Shown here piece by piece: positions 31,727 to 39,245 of a stretch of DNA of 39,245 nt; the first letter of the stretch is position 1; each line of letters begins with the position of its first letter. The notes below the pieces were generated by a model. That model did not search any database. It worked only from the letters and a program-made list of their open reading frames with translations, and was not told the DNA's origin. Origin of the DNA: an uncultured Ruminococcus sp. (GTDB lineage Bacteria; Bacillota; Clostridia; Lachnospirales; Lachnospiraceae); assembly GCA_900553885.1 (NCBI GenBank), contig USFD01000023.1, positions 1-39,245 on the forward strand, written 5' to 3'. A program made the translations under genes and the position numbers.

Positions 31727-31769
31727 ATTATAACACTTCTGAAGGACCGGGGACAACCGACTTCTGAAG
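31727..31769 (-). promoter_or_regulatory. Promoter and tandem repeat of the yedF-selD operon
   Basis: On the minus strand TATAAT (31727-31732) is a perfect -10 box; TTGTCC (31751-31756) is an acceptable -35 with 18 bases between. CTTCTGAAG occurs twice (31736-31744 and 31761-31769), 25 bases apart, on both sides of the -35. They may be binding sites of a regulator. Confidence 0.5.
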
Positions 31770-31800
31770 TCAGAACATCCGCTCTTCGCCCCGCTGCTTT

Positions 31801-31927
31801 TTGACAATATATTTTTACAATATATACAGTGCCGAATTGTTATTCATCGCCACGCCATATCCCCGCATGCCAGGACAGACAATTTTGTGTACTTTCTGTG
31901 TACAGTCCCCGGAAAACGTGGTAAAAT
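31801..31927 (+). promoter_or_regulatory. Candidate promoters of azlCD
   Basis: TTGACA (31801-31806), 16 bases and TATACA (31823-31828) form a good promoter about 150 bases upstream of azlC. A nearer candidate is TGTACA (31899-31904), 17 bases and TAAAAT (31922-31927). The 355-base gap before azlC also carries the yedF promoter on the other strand; no gene is visible in it. Confidence 0.45.
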
Positions 31928-31977
31928 CGATTCGTTCGGGTTTTATTCCCATATATCAGAAAATCAGGAGAATGATC

Positions 31978-32733
31978 ATGAATTCCATTCATACACAGAA
32001 CAAACATATCAATCTGCATGCGCTGCAGGACGGGCTGCGGGACGGCATTCCCATTGCGCTGGGATATCTTGCTGTCTCCTTTTCGCTTGGCATTGCGGCC
32101 CAGGCGGCAGGTCTGACTCCTTTTCAGGGATTTCTGGCCAGTATCACGACCAATGCCTCGGCCGGCGAATATGCCTGCTTCATGGCCATATCCACCGAAG
32201 CTGCCATTACAGAGCTGCTGCTTATTATGCTGATTACAAACGGCCGTTACCTGCTGATGAGCTGTTCGCTCAGTCAGAAATTTTCTCCCGGGACGCCTCT
32301 GGGCCACCGGCTCCTGGCTGCGTTTGCCATTACAGACGAAATCTTCGGTATCGCCATTGCAAGAGGCGGGTATCTGAATCCGTTTTACATGTACGGCGCG
32401 ATCCTGATCGCCTCCCCCTGCTGGGCGCTGGGGACAGTTCTGGGCATTGTGGCCGGAAATATCCTGCCCCTCAGAGCGGTAAGCGCGCTGAGTGTGGCTC
32501 TGTACGGCATGTTTCTGGCTGTAATCGTTCCCCCGGCCAGAAAGGAAAAGATTATCGGCGTACTTATTGTAGTCAGCTTTGTTTTAAGCTTTGCTTCCGA
32601 ATACCTGCCGGTTGTCTCTTCCCTTTCCTCGGGAACAAGAACAATTATCCTGACCCTGGTGATCTCAGCTGCGGCCGCGGTCATCCGTCCGGTAAAACTT
32701 ACAGAAGAGGAGAAGTCTGATGAGATACAGTAA
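31978..32733 (+). CDS. azlC: AzlC-family permease (branched-chain amino acid export type)
   Basis: The 251-residue membrane protein fits AzlC: DGLRDGIPIALGYLAVSFSL near the start, FQGFLASITTNASAGEYACF, then ELLLIMLITNGRYLLMSCSL and FAITDEIFGIAIARGG. It forms a pair with AzlD to export branched-chain amino acids or their analogues (family knowledge). The start at 31978 is the ATG with AGGAG 7 nt upstream; an upstream reading from 31801 begins in the promoter and is rejected. The 3' end overlaps azlD by 14 bases. Confidence 0.88.
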   Translation: MNSIHTQNKHINLHALQDGLRDGIPIALGYLAVSFSLGIAAQAAGLTPFQGFLASITTNASAGEYACFMAISTEAAITELLLIMLITNGRYLLMSCSLSQKFSPGTPLGHRLLAAFAITDEIFGIAIARGGYLNPFYMYGAILIASPCWALGTVLGIVAGNILPLRAVSALSVALYGMFLAVIVPPARKEKIIGVLIVVSFVLSFASEYLPVVSSLSSGTRTIILTLVISAAAAVIRPVKLTEEEKSDEIQ

Positions 32734-33028
32734 TTACATTTATATTTTTATCATGGCGGCTGTTACTTATGCCATCCGCGCCCTGCCGCTGACCCTGATC
32801 CGGAAACCGATTAAAAACCCTTTTCTCCAGTCTTTTCTTCACTATGTGCCTTATGTGACCCTTGCAGTTATGACATTTCCCGCCATTCTTACTGCCACCC
32901 AGTCACCTGCAGCCGGAGCGGCCGCGCTGGCGGCAGGAATTGCGGCAGCCTGGCTGGGAGCCGGCCTGCTGCCGGTGGCCGCAATCTGCTGCGGAGTGGT
33001 ATTTGTACTGGAGCTTTTTCTCTGCTGA
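32720..33028 (+). CDS. azlD: AzlD-family small permease subunit
   Basis: The 102-residue protein has three to four hydrophobic helices (YIYIFIMAAVTYAIRALPLT, FLHYVPYVTLAVMTFPAILT, and two Ala-rich ones), the AzlD pattern with IRALPL. It overlaps azlC and should form the transporter with it. A 20-bp perfect inverted repeat follows the stop. Substrate class is assumed from the family. Confidence 0.88.
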   Translation: MRYSNYIYIFIMAAVTYAIRALPLTLIRKPIKNPFLQSFLHYVPYVTLAVMTFPAILTATQSPAAGAAALAAGIAAAWLGAGLLPVAAICCGVVFVLELFLC

Positions 33029-33054
33029 GGCTTCTCAGAAGGAGCTCCTCTTCT

Positions 33055-33127
33055 GGCACAGGGAAGTACCCGCCCCTGCTTCCTGCTTAAGCGCAGTATA
33101 ATGCAGAGGCGGGTACTTCCCTGTGCC
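33055..33127. terminator. Long inverted repeat between azlD and the sensor kinase
   Basis: The arms at 33055-33074 and 33108-33127 are perfect 20-bp inverse copies (start GGCACAGGGAAG, end ACCCGCC); with one mismatch the pairing extends about five more bases inside. The loop is about 23 bases. It sits between two convergent genes, so it most likely ends both transcripts; there is no real T-run, so a dispersed repeat is an alternative. Confidence 0.6.
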
Positions 33128-33134
33128 GGTTAAA

Positions 33135-34424
33135 TTACAGAAGGATTGTAAATGTAGCGCCGCCCCCGGGGGTATCACTGACCTGAATCCTTCCCTTCAA
33201 CATTTTTGCCAGTTCTTCTGCTATACTGAGTCCCAATCCGAAATTTGTCTTATTCGTATGCGACTTATCCCCGCTGTAGAAACGGCCAAAAATCCATTTC
33301 TTCTCTTCATCAGAAATCCCCTGCCCGTGATCTGCTATGGAAAAAGAAATCTGGTTTCCCCTGGAGGCAGCCTGTATTTCAATCAGCGGATTGTTTTCTG
33401 AATGCTGAATGGCATTATCCATAAAGATACATAAAATCTGAAACAGCCGGTCTTTGTCTGTCCTCAGCGGAGGATAGGAATCTTCTGAGAGTTCCAGTTT
33501 CAGTTCGATCCCGTTCTTCATACAGGTCTGCTCATAGGTCTCATAAAGCGTGATCAGAAGCGTATCCATATCAACGTCGCTCTCATGTAGGGACCAGGCT
33601 CTTGCATCTGAGGAAGAAAGAAGCAGCATGTCCTTTACCAGGCGGGACAATCTCATGCACTCCGCCTCTATAGTGCCCGCCGCCTGCCTTGCTGTTTCAT
33701 CCAGCGATTTGTTCTCCAGAAGTACATCTGTATTTGCAATCATAACAGCCAGCGGAGATTTTAATTCGTGGGAAGCTGTGGCCACAAAATCTTTCTGGCT
33801 TTTCAGAACCCGTTCTGTAGGCGTAAATGCTTTTTTCAGCAGGAAACGCATTATAACGAGCACGCCTGCCAGCGCAAACACCCACGCGGCAGAATACCGC
33901 GGAAGCAGTCTGACCAGACTTGTTTTCAGATCTGAAACCGGATAAATAAAAACAGCCTGATATTCATACCGTCCCGCCGCGGCAATCGCCGCAGGAATTG
34001 CATAATAACATTTCCCATCCGTGCCGGTTATTTCATAAATTCCGCCCTGGGACGTAACTGTGCCTCCCGCCCCTTCCGGGGCAATCTGCTGCCGGCTGTT
34101 CTGCTCCGGAACATCTCCCATCAGTATATCGGCCTGTGCAGGAAAGGGGAAATCACTCCGGTAGATCTCCTGTCCTTCACTATTTTCAATCCATGCATAC
34201 AGATGATACTTCTCCTCATAGGAACAGATTGTATTGTTCATATCCGACGGGGTATTCTCAAGCTGATAGATTAACAGGGTAACCATTCTCTGAAACATGG
34301 TACTTTCATTTGTTCTGTCTGTATTAACGGCACTGGCCACCGCAAAGGAGATCACAAAAGTAATAATCAGCATCACCGAAACGGTAAAAAGAATATAAAG
34401 TTTTTTATACAGACTATTCAGCAT
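33135..34424 (-). CDS. Sensor histidine kinase
   Basis: The 429-residue protein has an N-terminal membrane helix (about 9-30), an extracytoplasmic domain to about 175, a second helix (about 178-197), a HisKA domain with the phosphate-acceptor His219 in DFVATASHELKSPLAV, and an HATPase domain with the N box (FMDNAIQHSENN), G1 (IADHGQGIS) and G2 (TNFGLGLSIAEE). It has no clear HAMP domain. The partner response regulator is directly upstream (11-base overlap). The transporter operon on the other strand is the likely target. Confidence 0.9.
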   Translation of the reverse strand: MLNSLYKKLYILFTVSVMLIITFVISFAVASAVNTDRTNESTMFQRMVTLLIYQLENTPSDMNNTICSYEEKYHLYAWIENSEGQEIYRSDFPFPAQADILMGDVPEQNSRQQIAPEGAGGTVTSQGGIYEITGTDGKCYYAIPAAIAAAGRYEYQAVFIYPVSDLKTSLVRLLPRYSAAWVFALAGVLVIMRFLLKKAFTPTERVLKSQKDFVATASHELKSPLAVMIANTDVLLENKSLDETARQAAGTIEAECMRLSRLVKDMLLLSSSDARAWSLHESDVDMDTLLITLYETYEQTCMKNGIELKLELSEDSYPPLRTDKDRLFQILCIFMDNAIQHSENNPLIEIQAASRGNQISFSIADHGQGISDEEKKWIFGRFYSGDKSHTNKTNFGLGLSIAEELAKMLKGRIQVSDTPGGGATFTILL

Positions 34425-35103
34425 GGTTTTTCTCCAGTTTATATCCCGCCCCGTAGACCGTTGTTATTTTACAGAAACTGTTCAGCTCCCTCAGTCTCTT
34501 CCGCAGAAAAGAAATATAGTTATCCACATTGCCTCCTTCGATTTCCGATGTAGTTCCCCAGATTTTCAGAACCAGCTGCTCTCTGTTAAAAAGCTTTTCC
34601 GGATTTCTGATAAGTACGGCAAACAGCTCCGTCTCTCTGGCGGTGAGCTGTACCGATTTCTCTCCGGAAGATAATCTTCTGTTCTCTTTATCAAAAGTAA
34701 GATCCCCGTACCGCAGAAGCCCGGACAGCCTCAGATCCGCCGGGCGTCTTGTCAGCGCCCGGATTCTTGCGGAAAGTTCCCGGATATGGAAGGGTTTCAC
34801 CAGATAATCATCTGCACCCCCGTCCAGACCTTCTATCCTGTTATCCAGGGCATCCATAGCGGTAATAATGATAACCGGAATACGGATTCCCTTTCTCCTC
34901 ATAGCTTTAATAATTGTCAATCCGTCTATAACCGGAAGCATGCGGTCAATAACCGCGATATCATAGGCATAGTCCGTGTTTAACGCATAAAACATGGCTG
35001 TTTCCCCGTCTCGGATACAGTCCACAATATACATTTCTTTTTCCAGAGCGCTCTGTATGGACCGGCAAAGTTCTTCGTCATCTTCTACAAGAAGTATTTT
35101 CAT
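34414..35103 (-). CDS. OmpR-family response regulator
   Basis: The 229-residue protein has a receiver domain (MKILLVEDDEELCRSIQSAL with the acidic pair, Asp in YDIAVIDRMLPVIDG, Lys in GADDYLVKPFHI) and a C-terminal winged helix DNA-binding domain (FNREQLVLKIWG, GNVDNYISFLRKRLRE, YGAGYKLEK). It has a perfect TATAAT 32 bases upstream of the ATG, in the repeat-rich region at 35136-35228. It probably controls the divergent lipoprotein-permease operon. Confidence 0.92.
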   Translation of the reverse strand: MKILLVEDDEELCRSIQSALEKEMYIVDCIRDGETAMFYALNTDYAYDIAVIDRMLPVIDGLTIIKAMRRKGIRIPVIIITAMDALDNRIEGLDGGADDYLVKPFHIRELSARIRALTRRPADLRLSGLLRYGDLTFDKENRRLSSGEKSVQLTARETELFAVLIRNPEKLFNREQLVLKIWGTTSEIEGGNVDNYISFLRKRLRELNSFCKITTVYGAGYKLEKNHAE

Positions 35104-35135
35104 TGTTTTTCATCCCTCTTCCTGAATTTCTCCCT

Positions 35136-35228
35136 ATTATATCAGAAAAAGTCTGTAAAAATCCTCTAAAAAAGGCTTAGGACTTTCTTAGAATTTACAG
35201 GATTTTTAGAAAGGTTCTGTTCTAGAAT
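35136..35228. promoter_or_regulatory. Shared regulatory region of the two-component system and transporter operon
   Basis: TAAAAATCCT (35156-35165) and AGGATTTTTA (35199-35208) form a perfect inverted repeat. Each arm lies near the -35 site of one promoter: TATAAT (35136-35141, minus) for the regulator and TAGAAT (35223-35228, plus) for the lipoprotein. Between them CTTAG occurs twice (35176-35180 and 35187-35191), 11 bases apart, the spacing seen in OmpR-type sites. Confidence 0.55.
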
Positions 35229-35262
35229 ATAGCCGCATCAAAAATGAAAGGTGGAATACAAA

Positions 35263-35766
35263 ATGAAACGAAAATTTTTCAGCAGAACCATTTTAACCGG
35301 ATTATGTATCTTTGCACTGGCCGGCTGCGGACAGACCGGCTCTGACACGCCCCGGACGGCAGTACCCTCCGGTAATACCGGCGGCAGCGCAGACGCCGCA
35401 GACACTTCGGATAATAACAGTGCCGGCAGTATCAGTGACTCCGCAGCTCTGACCGGAAATGTCATTGACTTTTCAGACACCGGATGTTCGGTCAGTCAGG
35501 CAAAAGAAATTGAAGGCGGCGCCGCTTTAAAGTCAGAAGCGGAGGGGCAGGAAAATAAAGAAAACGCTGTTACCGTGAACTACAGCGCCGACTGTGAATT
35601 TTTCCTGGCCGAATTGAACACACAGGCGGAAGATCTCACGGACATAACCCGCGGCTCCGTTTCAGATGTAAAGAAACAGTCGTATGTTTATGTGTACGGC
35701 GATTTCACAGATACTCATAACGTAACCGCAGATAAAATTATTATTGCCCGTTTTGAACAGAGGTGA
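35263..35766 (+). CDS. Predicted lipoprotein, first gene of the transporter operon
   Basis: The 167-residue protein has a signal with lipobox LAGC (MKRKFFSRTILTGLCIFALA, then Cys-Gly), a Gly/Asp/Ser-rich linker and a C-terminal domain (NYSADCEFFLAELNTQAEDL, SYVYVYGDFTDTHNVTADKI). The start ATG at 35263 has AAAGGTGG 8 nt upstream; a GTG at 35251 is not needed. Its stop overlaps the first permease gene region by the GTG-type alternative start. It may be an accessory of the FtsX-like exporter. Confidence 0.8.
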   Translation: MKRKFFSRTILTGLCIFALAGCGQTGSDTPRTAVPSGNTGGSADAADTSDNNSAGSISDSAALTGNVIDFSDTGCSVSQAKEIEGGAALKSEAEGQENKENAVTVNYSADCEFFLAELNTQAEDLTDITRGSVSDVKKQSYVYVYGDFTDTHNVTADKIIIARFEQR

Positions 35767-35771
35767 GTACC

Positions 35772-36995
35772 ATGAAATTTTATCAGCTTGCTCTGAGATA
35801 TCTTCGGAGGAAAAAATCAAAAACATTCCTGCTGTTTTTTGTACTATTGCTTGTAAACACAATGCTTCTGAGTATCTGTATGATCCTGCGTGCCACAGAG
35901 GATTCTATGCGATCCATGCAGGCAAAAACATCCTCGAAAATTATTGCTGAAGTATCGGACGTAAATGCCGGAATTACGGATACCGAAGCAGAACAGATCC
36001 GGAATCTGCCGGACGTCGGCTTCGTAAACCGAATCGGAAGATATGAAGCATTCCCGTCCGGCTTCACACCGGTTACTGCAAGTGCTTCTACAGAGGAAGA
36101 TAACCGGAAAGCAGCCCTGCTGTCCTATGACGATCTGGAAAAGGACAGTCCCTTTTCTGAACTGCAGTATCATCTGACTTCCGGCAAATATATAAATGAA
36201 CATACAAAAGGCGCCGTTATTCATGATTCCCTGGCAGCTCAGAACGGACTGCAGATCGGAGATAAACTGGCGCTCACCTCAGAAAACGGCACTGCCGTAT
36301 CTGTTCCGATTACAGGCCTGTTCCGGTCCGCAGGGAGAATTGAGGAAAAGCAGCCTGCCTCAGCGGCAGCTGTCAATCGGATTGAAAACCAGATTTTTCT
36401 TGATAATGAGACCTGTAAAGAATTACAGAAGGACAGCAGTTTCTATCAGCTCTCCATCTATACAGAAAACCCGGAAAACATGGAAGCTCTCCAGAATCAG
36501 GTGCAGAAAATCCTGGGCGGCAAAGCAGACATCCGTACTTCAGACGCTCTTTACCGGCAGATGTCTGCTCCCCTGGAACAGATCAGCCGTACCGCAAAAC
36601 TTATGCTGATTCTGACGTTATCGGCAGGAACAATTATCGTCTCTCTGCTGCTCTGTATGTGGATGAGAACAAGGCGCAGAGAAATGGCCGTCTTTCTGAG
36701 CCTGGGAAAGAAGAAACGCCAGATCCTGCTGCAGGTATTCTGTGAATCCGGAATTGTTTTTCTACTATCCGTACTGGCTGCGTCCCTGGCAGGAAACGGG
36801 ATTCGCAGCTTTTTACAGAATATGATTTCCGGCCCGGAAACCGCAGATACAGGACTGACGGTTCTGCTGGGAATAAGAGATATCGGCGCACTGGCGGGCC
36901 TGGGAAGTATCCTTGTTTTCATCGCTTTATGCGTCTCGCTTATTCCGGCCCTAAGAGCAAATCCAAAGGATATTTTAGCAAGAATGGAGGAATAA
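35772..36995 (+). CDS. FtsX-like ABC permease
   Basis: The 407-residue membrane protein has one N-terminal helix (FLLFFVLLLVNTMLLSICMI), a large extracytoplasmic domain (about residues 45-270), and three C-terminal helices (LMLILTLSAGTIIVSLLLCM onwards) with the FtsX-type motif EMAVFLSLGKKKRQIL. It is of the MacB/Vex type. The ATG at 35772 has AGAGGTG 6 nt upstream. With the second permease and the ATPase it forms an exporter or mechanotransmission complex. Confidence 0.85.
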   Translation: MKFYQLALRYLRRKKSKTFLLFFVLLLVNTMLLSICMILRATEDSMRSMQAKTSSKIIAEVSDVNAGITDTEAEQIRNLPDVGFVNRIGRYEAFPSGFTPVTASASTEEDNRKAALLSYDDLEKDSPFSELQYHLTSGKYINEHTKGAVIHDSLAAQNGLQIGDKLALTSENGTAVSVPITGLFRSAGRIEEKQPASAAAVNRIENQIFLDNETCKELQKDSSFYQLSIYTENPENMEALQNQVQKILGGKADIRTSDALYRQMSAPLEQISRTAKLMLILTLSAGTIIVSLLLCMWMRTRRREMAVFLSLGKKKRQILLQVFCESGIVFLLSVLAASLAGNGIRSFLQNMISGPETADTGLTVLLGIRDIGALAGLGSILVFIALCVSLIPALRANPKDILARMEE

Positions 36996-36998
36996 CAG

Positions 36999-38441
36999 AT
37001 GAATTTTTTCAAGCTGGCAGAGCGCTCTGTCTTAAGAAAACCGGTAAAAAGCATTCTGCTTTTACTGATTGTATCTGTAATCAGCACCCTGCTTTTATCC
37101 GGTATGTCGTGCAGAAATGCAAGTATTGAAGTGCAGGATAAAACCCGGCAGGCAATCGGCGCCGGTTTCCTGCTGGAAAAGAACGACGAATACCGGACAA
37201 AACGCATTAACGAATTATCCGGAAAACTGGGGGAAAACGAAGGAGAACTGGACGGTTATTATCAGAAGAAAATTGTCGTAAACGGGAGTATAAACTGGAA
37301 TACAGGCACGACCAATTCCTTTGAAACACTGAATCTGAAAGATATTGAAAAAATAGCAGAAACAGAGGGGATCAGCGACTATAATATCACCACAGCCATA
37401 ACTGCTGTCAACCCTGTTAATTTCCGCAGAATTGAGGACAAGGACACGGACCAGAGCGCGGACGAAGGCGGCGTAAGCCTGATCGGGAACCGGGATATGA
37501 AAATGGATACCAACGTTCTCTCCGGAAATCTCCGGATCATAGAGGGCCGGATGGTACAGCCGGATGATACGGACGTGTGCGTAATCTCCCGGGAACTGGC
37601 TCAGGCAGATCATCTGAAAATCGGCGACAGGCTTTCGTTCAATGATTACCATGACAAAGAAAACCCGGCTGCTGCGGAAGCACAGATTATCGGGATCTAC
37701 CAGGTCAGTCAGAAAATGAGTCCGCTCATGCAGGGGGACACTTACCGCTCTGAAAATGTAATCTTTACTGATTTATATTTTCCGCAGAAGGCAGAAGGCG
37801 AAACAAGTCCGCTGTTCCAGAGAGCCTATTTTAAAGTCGGAAATGTCAAGGATTACGACACAGTAAAGGAAAGAATTAAAAAAATCGATATAGACTGGCA
37901 GCAGTACGATTTAATCGACAATAACGGAAACTCTGAAATCATGTCCTCCAATTTCAATGACCTGGATAAAATCAGCGAAACAATGATTGCAGTAATTTCC
38001 GGAGCCGGATTCTTTATCCTTATTTTCGTTTTTCTCTTCTGGATGAAAAACCGCATGCATGAAATCGGCGTATTTCTTTCGCTGGGAATCTCCAGGCCGG
38101 CAATTATCGGACAGATCTGGACCGAGGCTGTAATAACCGCATTTCTTTCCATCCTGTTGTCCTTTGCCATCGCTCCCGCCGTATCCCGGACAACAGCAGA
38201 TTATCTGGTTGCCCGCCAGGTACAGCAGGCCGAAGAGGATGCGGAAAATGACAGCGGAAAAACAGCTACCGAATATGCTGCGCCGCAGCAGAATGTGCAG
38301 AAAGTAAACGTGACCATTACCCCCGCCCTGTATCTCGCCGACGGAGCCGGTGTACTGCTGCTTATTACTTCATCTGTCCTGATATCCGGAGCATCTGTAC
38401 TAAAGAAAAATCCAAAAGATATTTTATCGGAAATGTGTTAA
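36999..38441 (+). CDS. FtsX-like ABC permease
   Basis: The 480-residue membrane protein has the same layout as the gene before it: one N-terminal helix (ILLLLIVSVISTLLLSGMS), a large external domain, and three C-terminal helices with the motif HEIGVFLSLGISRPAIIGQI. It also ends with a PKDIL sequence, as the first permease does, so the two are paralogues and form a heterodimer. GGAGG lies 9 nt before the ATG; only 3 bases separate the genes. Confidence 0.85.
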   Translation: MNFFKLAERSVLRKPVKSILLLLIVSVISTLLLSGMSCRNASIEVQDKTRQAIGAGFLLEKNDEYRTKRINELSGKLGENEGELDGYYQKKIVVNGSINWNTGTTNSFETLNLKDIEKIAETEGISDYNITTAITAVNPVNFRRIEDKDTDQSADEGGVSLIGNRDMKMDTNVLSGNLRIIEGRMVQPDDTDVCVISRELAQADHLKIGDRLSFNDYHDKENPAAAEAQIIGIYQVSQKMSPLMQGDTYRSENVIFTDLYFPQKAEGETSPLFQRAYFKVGNVKDYDTVKERIKKIDIDWQQYDLIDNNGNSEIMSSNFNDLDKISETMIAVISGAGFFILIFVFLFWMKNRMHEIGVFLSLGISRPAIIGQIWTEAVITAFLSILLSFAIAPAVSRTTADYLVARQVQQAEEDAENDSGKTATEYAAPQQNVQKVNVTITPALYLADGAGVLLLITSSVLISGASVLKKNPKDILSEMC

Positions 38442-38460
38442 CTACAAGGAGGATATGACC

Positions 38461-39099
38461 ATGCTGGAAATAAGAAATGTATATTACGCTTATAAATCCC
38501 AAAAAGGCAAAACCATTCTCAACGGTGTTTCCGCCGTTTTTGAGGAAGGCATTTTCTATTCGATTATCGGGGCAAGCGGGGCAGGAAAAACAACGCTTTT
38601 ATCCTTGCTGGCGGGATTAGACATCCCCCTCAGAGGAGCCGTTCTCTGCAATGGAGAAAACATTCAGAAAAACAGTTTGAACTACCACAGGAAACATAAT
38701 ATCTCTCTGGTCTTTCAGAATTATAACCTGATTGATTATCTGACCGCCGTGGAAAATGTAAAGCTGGGCGGCAGGAAAAATCCGGAACAGCTGCTCAGAG
38801 AAGTAGGCATTGAAAAAGAAGACTGGAAAAGAAATGTGCTTCAATTATCCGGCGGCCAGCAGCAAAGAGTTGCCATCGCCAGAGCTCTGGCCAGCGACGC
38901 TCGCGTACTGCTGGCTGACGAGCCCACAGGCAATCTTGATGAAACTACCGCAGATGAAATTATCACTCTCTTAAGAAAGACCGCCCACGAACTCGGCAAG
39001 TGCGTGATCGTTGTCACACACAGCCGGCACCTGGCAGAAGAAGCCGATCAGGTGCTGGAAATAAAAAATGGATCTATCTTTGTCCGTTCCCGGAGCTGA
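38461..39099 (+). CDS. ABC transporter ATP-binding protein (LolD/MacB type)
   Basis: The 212-residue ATPase has Walker A (IIGASGAGKTTLL), the Q-loop (ISLVFQNYNLIDYLTAVENV), the signature LSGGQQQRVAIARAL, Walker B (VLLADEPTGNLD) and the H-loop (VVTHS). It powers the two FtsX-like permeases. AAGGAGG is 8 nt upstream of the ATG at 38461; the in-frame ATG at 38455 is too close. With the lipoprotein and two-component system the set resembles the Vex/VncRS type module. Confidence 0.92.
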   Translation: MLEIRNVYYAYKSQKGKTILNGVSAVFEEGIFYSIIGASGAGKTTLLSLLAGLDIPLRGAVLCNGENIQKNSLNYHRKHNISLVFQNYNLIDYLTAVENVKLGGRKNPEQLLREVGIEKEDWKRNVLQLSGGQQQRVAIARALASDARVLLADEPTGNLDETTADEIITLLRKTAHELGKCVIVVTHSRHLAEEADQVLEIKNGSIFVRSRS

Positions 39100-39245
39100 C
39101 ATATCGATTCGGATTTGTCGAAGGGAATTTCCGGCAGCAGGAAAGGAAATCAGAAGGCAAAGAAGTTTTTGTAAGACGGATTCAGAAGACGGGGACAGGG
39201 AATTTGGATTCCGTTCCATGAGTTAAGAAAAATAACAGAACCTGA
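39100..39245. other. End of window after the ABC operon
   Basis: No gene or clear terminator is seen here. A purine-rich stretch GGGGACAGGGAATTTGGATT (about 39192-39211) and the following CCGTTCC look like an imperfect inverted repeat, of the kind found near REP-type elements, but this is too weak for a call. Confidence 0.2.

Noticed and set aside
31801..31977. N-terminal extension of AzlC from the first in-frame TTG
   Set aside because: The first bases are the -35 box TTGACA of a promoter. The ATG at 31978 has AGGAG at the right distance and fits the family N-terminus.

Overview
The window looks like a chromosomal stretch of a gut-type Clostridia, most likely family Lachnospiraceae. This rests on the moderate GC content, strong AGGAGG-type ribosome binding sites, a large accessory set of small GNAT, NUDIX, VOC and XRE genes, an ABC-exporter pair with a TetR regulator, and a Clostridia-style selenium cluster with a UGA-containing selD. 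No rRNA, tRNA, CRISPR array or complete insertion sequence was seen.

Region 1 (about 1-17.6 kb, all minus strand) is an array of small, mostly unrelated genes: acetyltransferases, XRE regulators, a zinc-ribbon membrane protein, a DUF1287 protein, a peptidase S51 homologue, a NUDIX hydrolase, DUF1349 and GPP34 proteins, a DHFR-like reductase, a nucleoside phosphorylase, two flavodoxins and two exported proteins. Decayed genes run through it: a cupin with its middle removed, a HAD phosphatase joined to a headless XRE regulator, a GNAT cut off at the next gene's start, two GNATs fused in frame, and a VOC protein without its N-terminus. These look like scars of short internal deletions. The array also holds a TIR domain fused to a SAM methyltransferase (3917-5212), the most unusual gene here, and an unannotated type I toxin-antitoxin locus (12.5-12.8 kb).

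Region 2 (17.7-22.2 kb) is a heterodimeric ABC exporter operon with its TetR regulator and a 28-bp palindromic operator. It is bracketed on both sides by two related hairpins.

Region 3 (22.3-31.8 kb, all minus strand) is a selenium cluster in three blocks. First, yedF-selD, where selD carries an in-frame UGA at codon 16 followed by a SECIS-like hairpin. Then, after a strong terminator, selA-selB and a LysR regulator. Then a cysteine desulfurase-like enzyme, a YedE-type putative selenium transporter, a TusA-like carrier and a DUF3343 protein. Together they would import and handle selenium, make selenophosphate, and make and deliver Sec-tRNA. The tRNA-Sec gene is not in the window.

Region 4 (31.8-39.2 kb) holds azlC-azlD on the plus strand, then a two-component system on the minus strand. 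That pair is divergent from a plus-strand operon of a lipoprotein, two FtsX-like permeases and an ABC ATPase. The two divergent promoters share a symmetric regulatory region.
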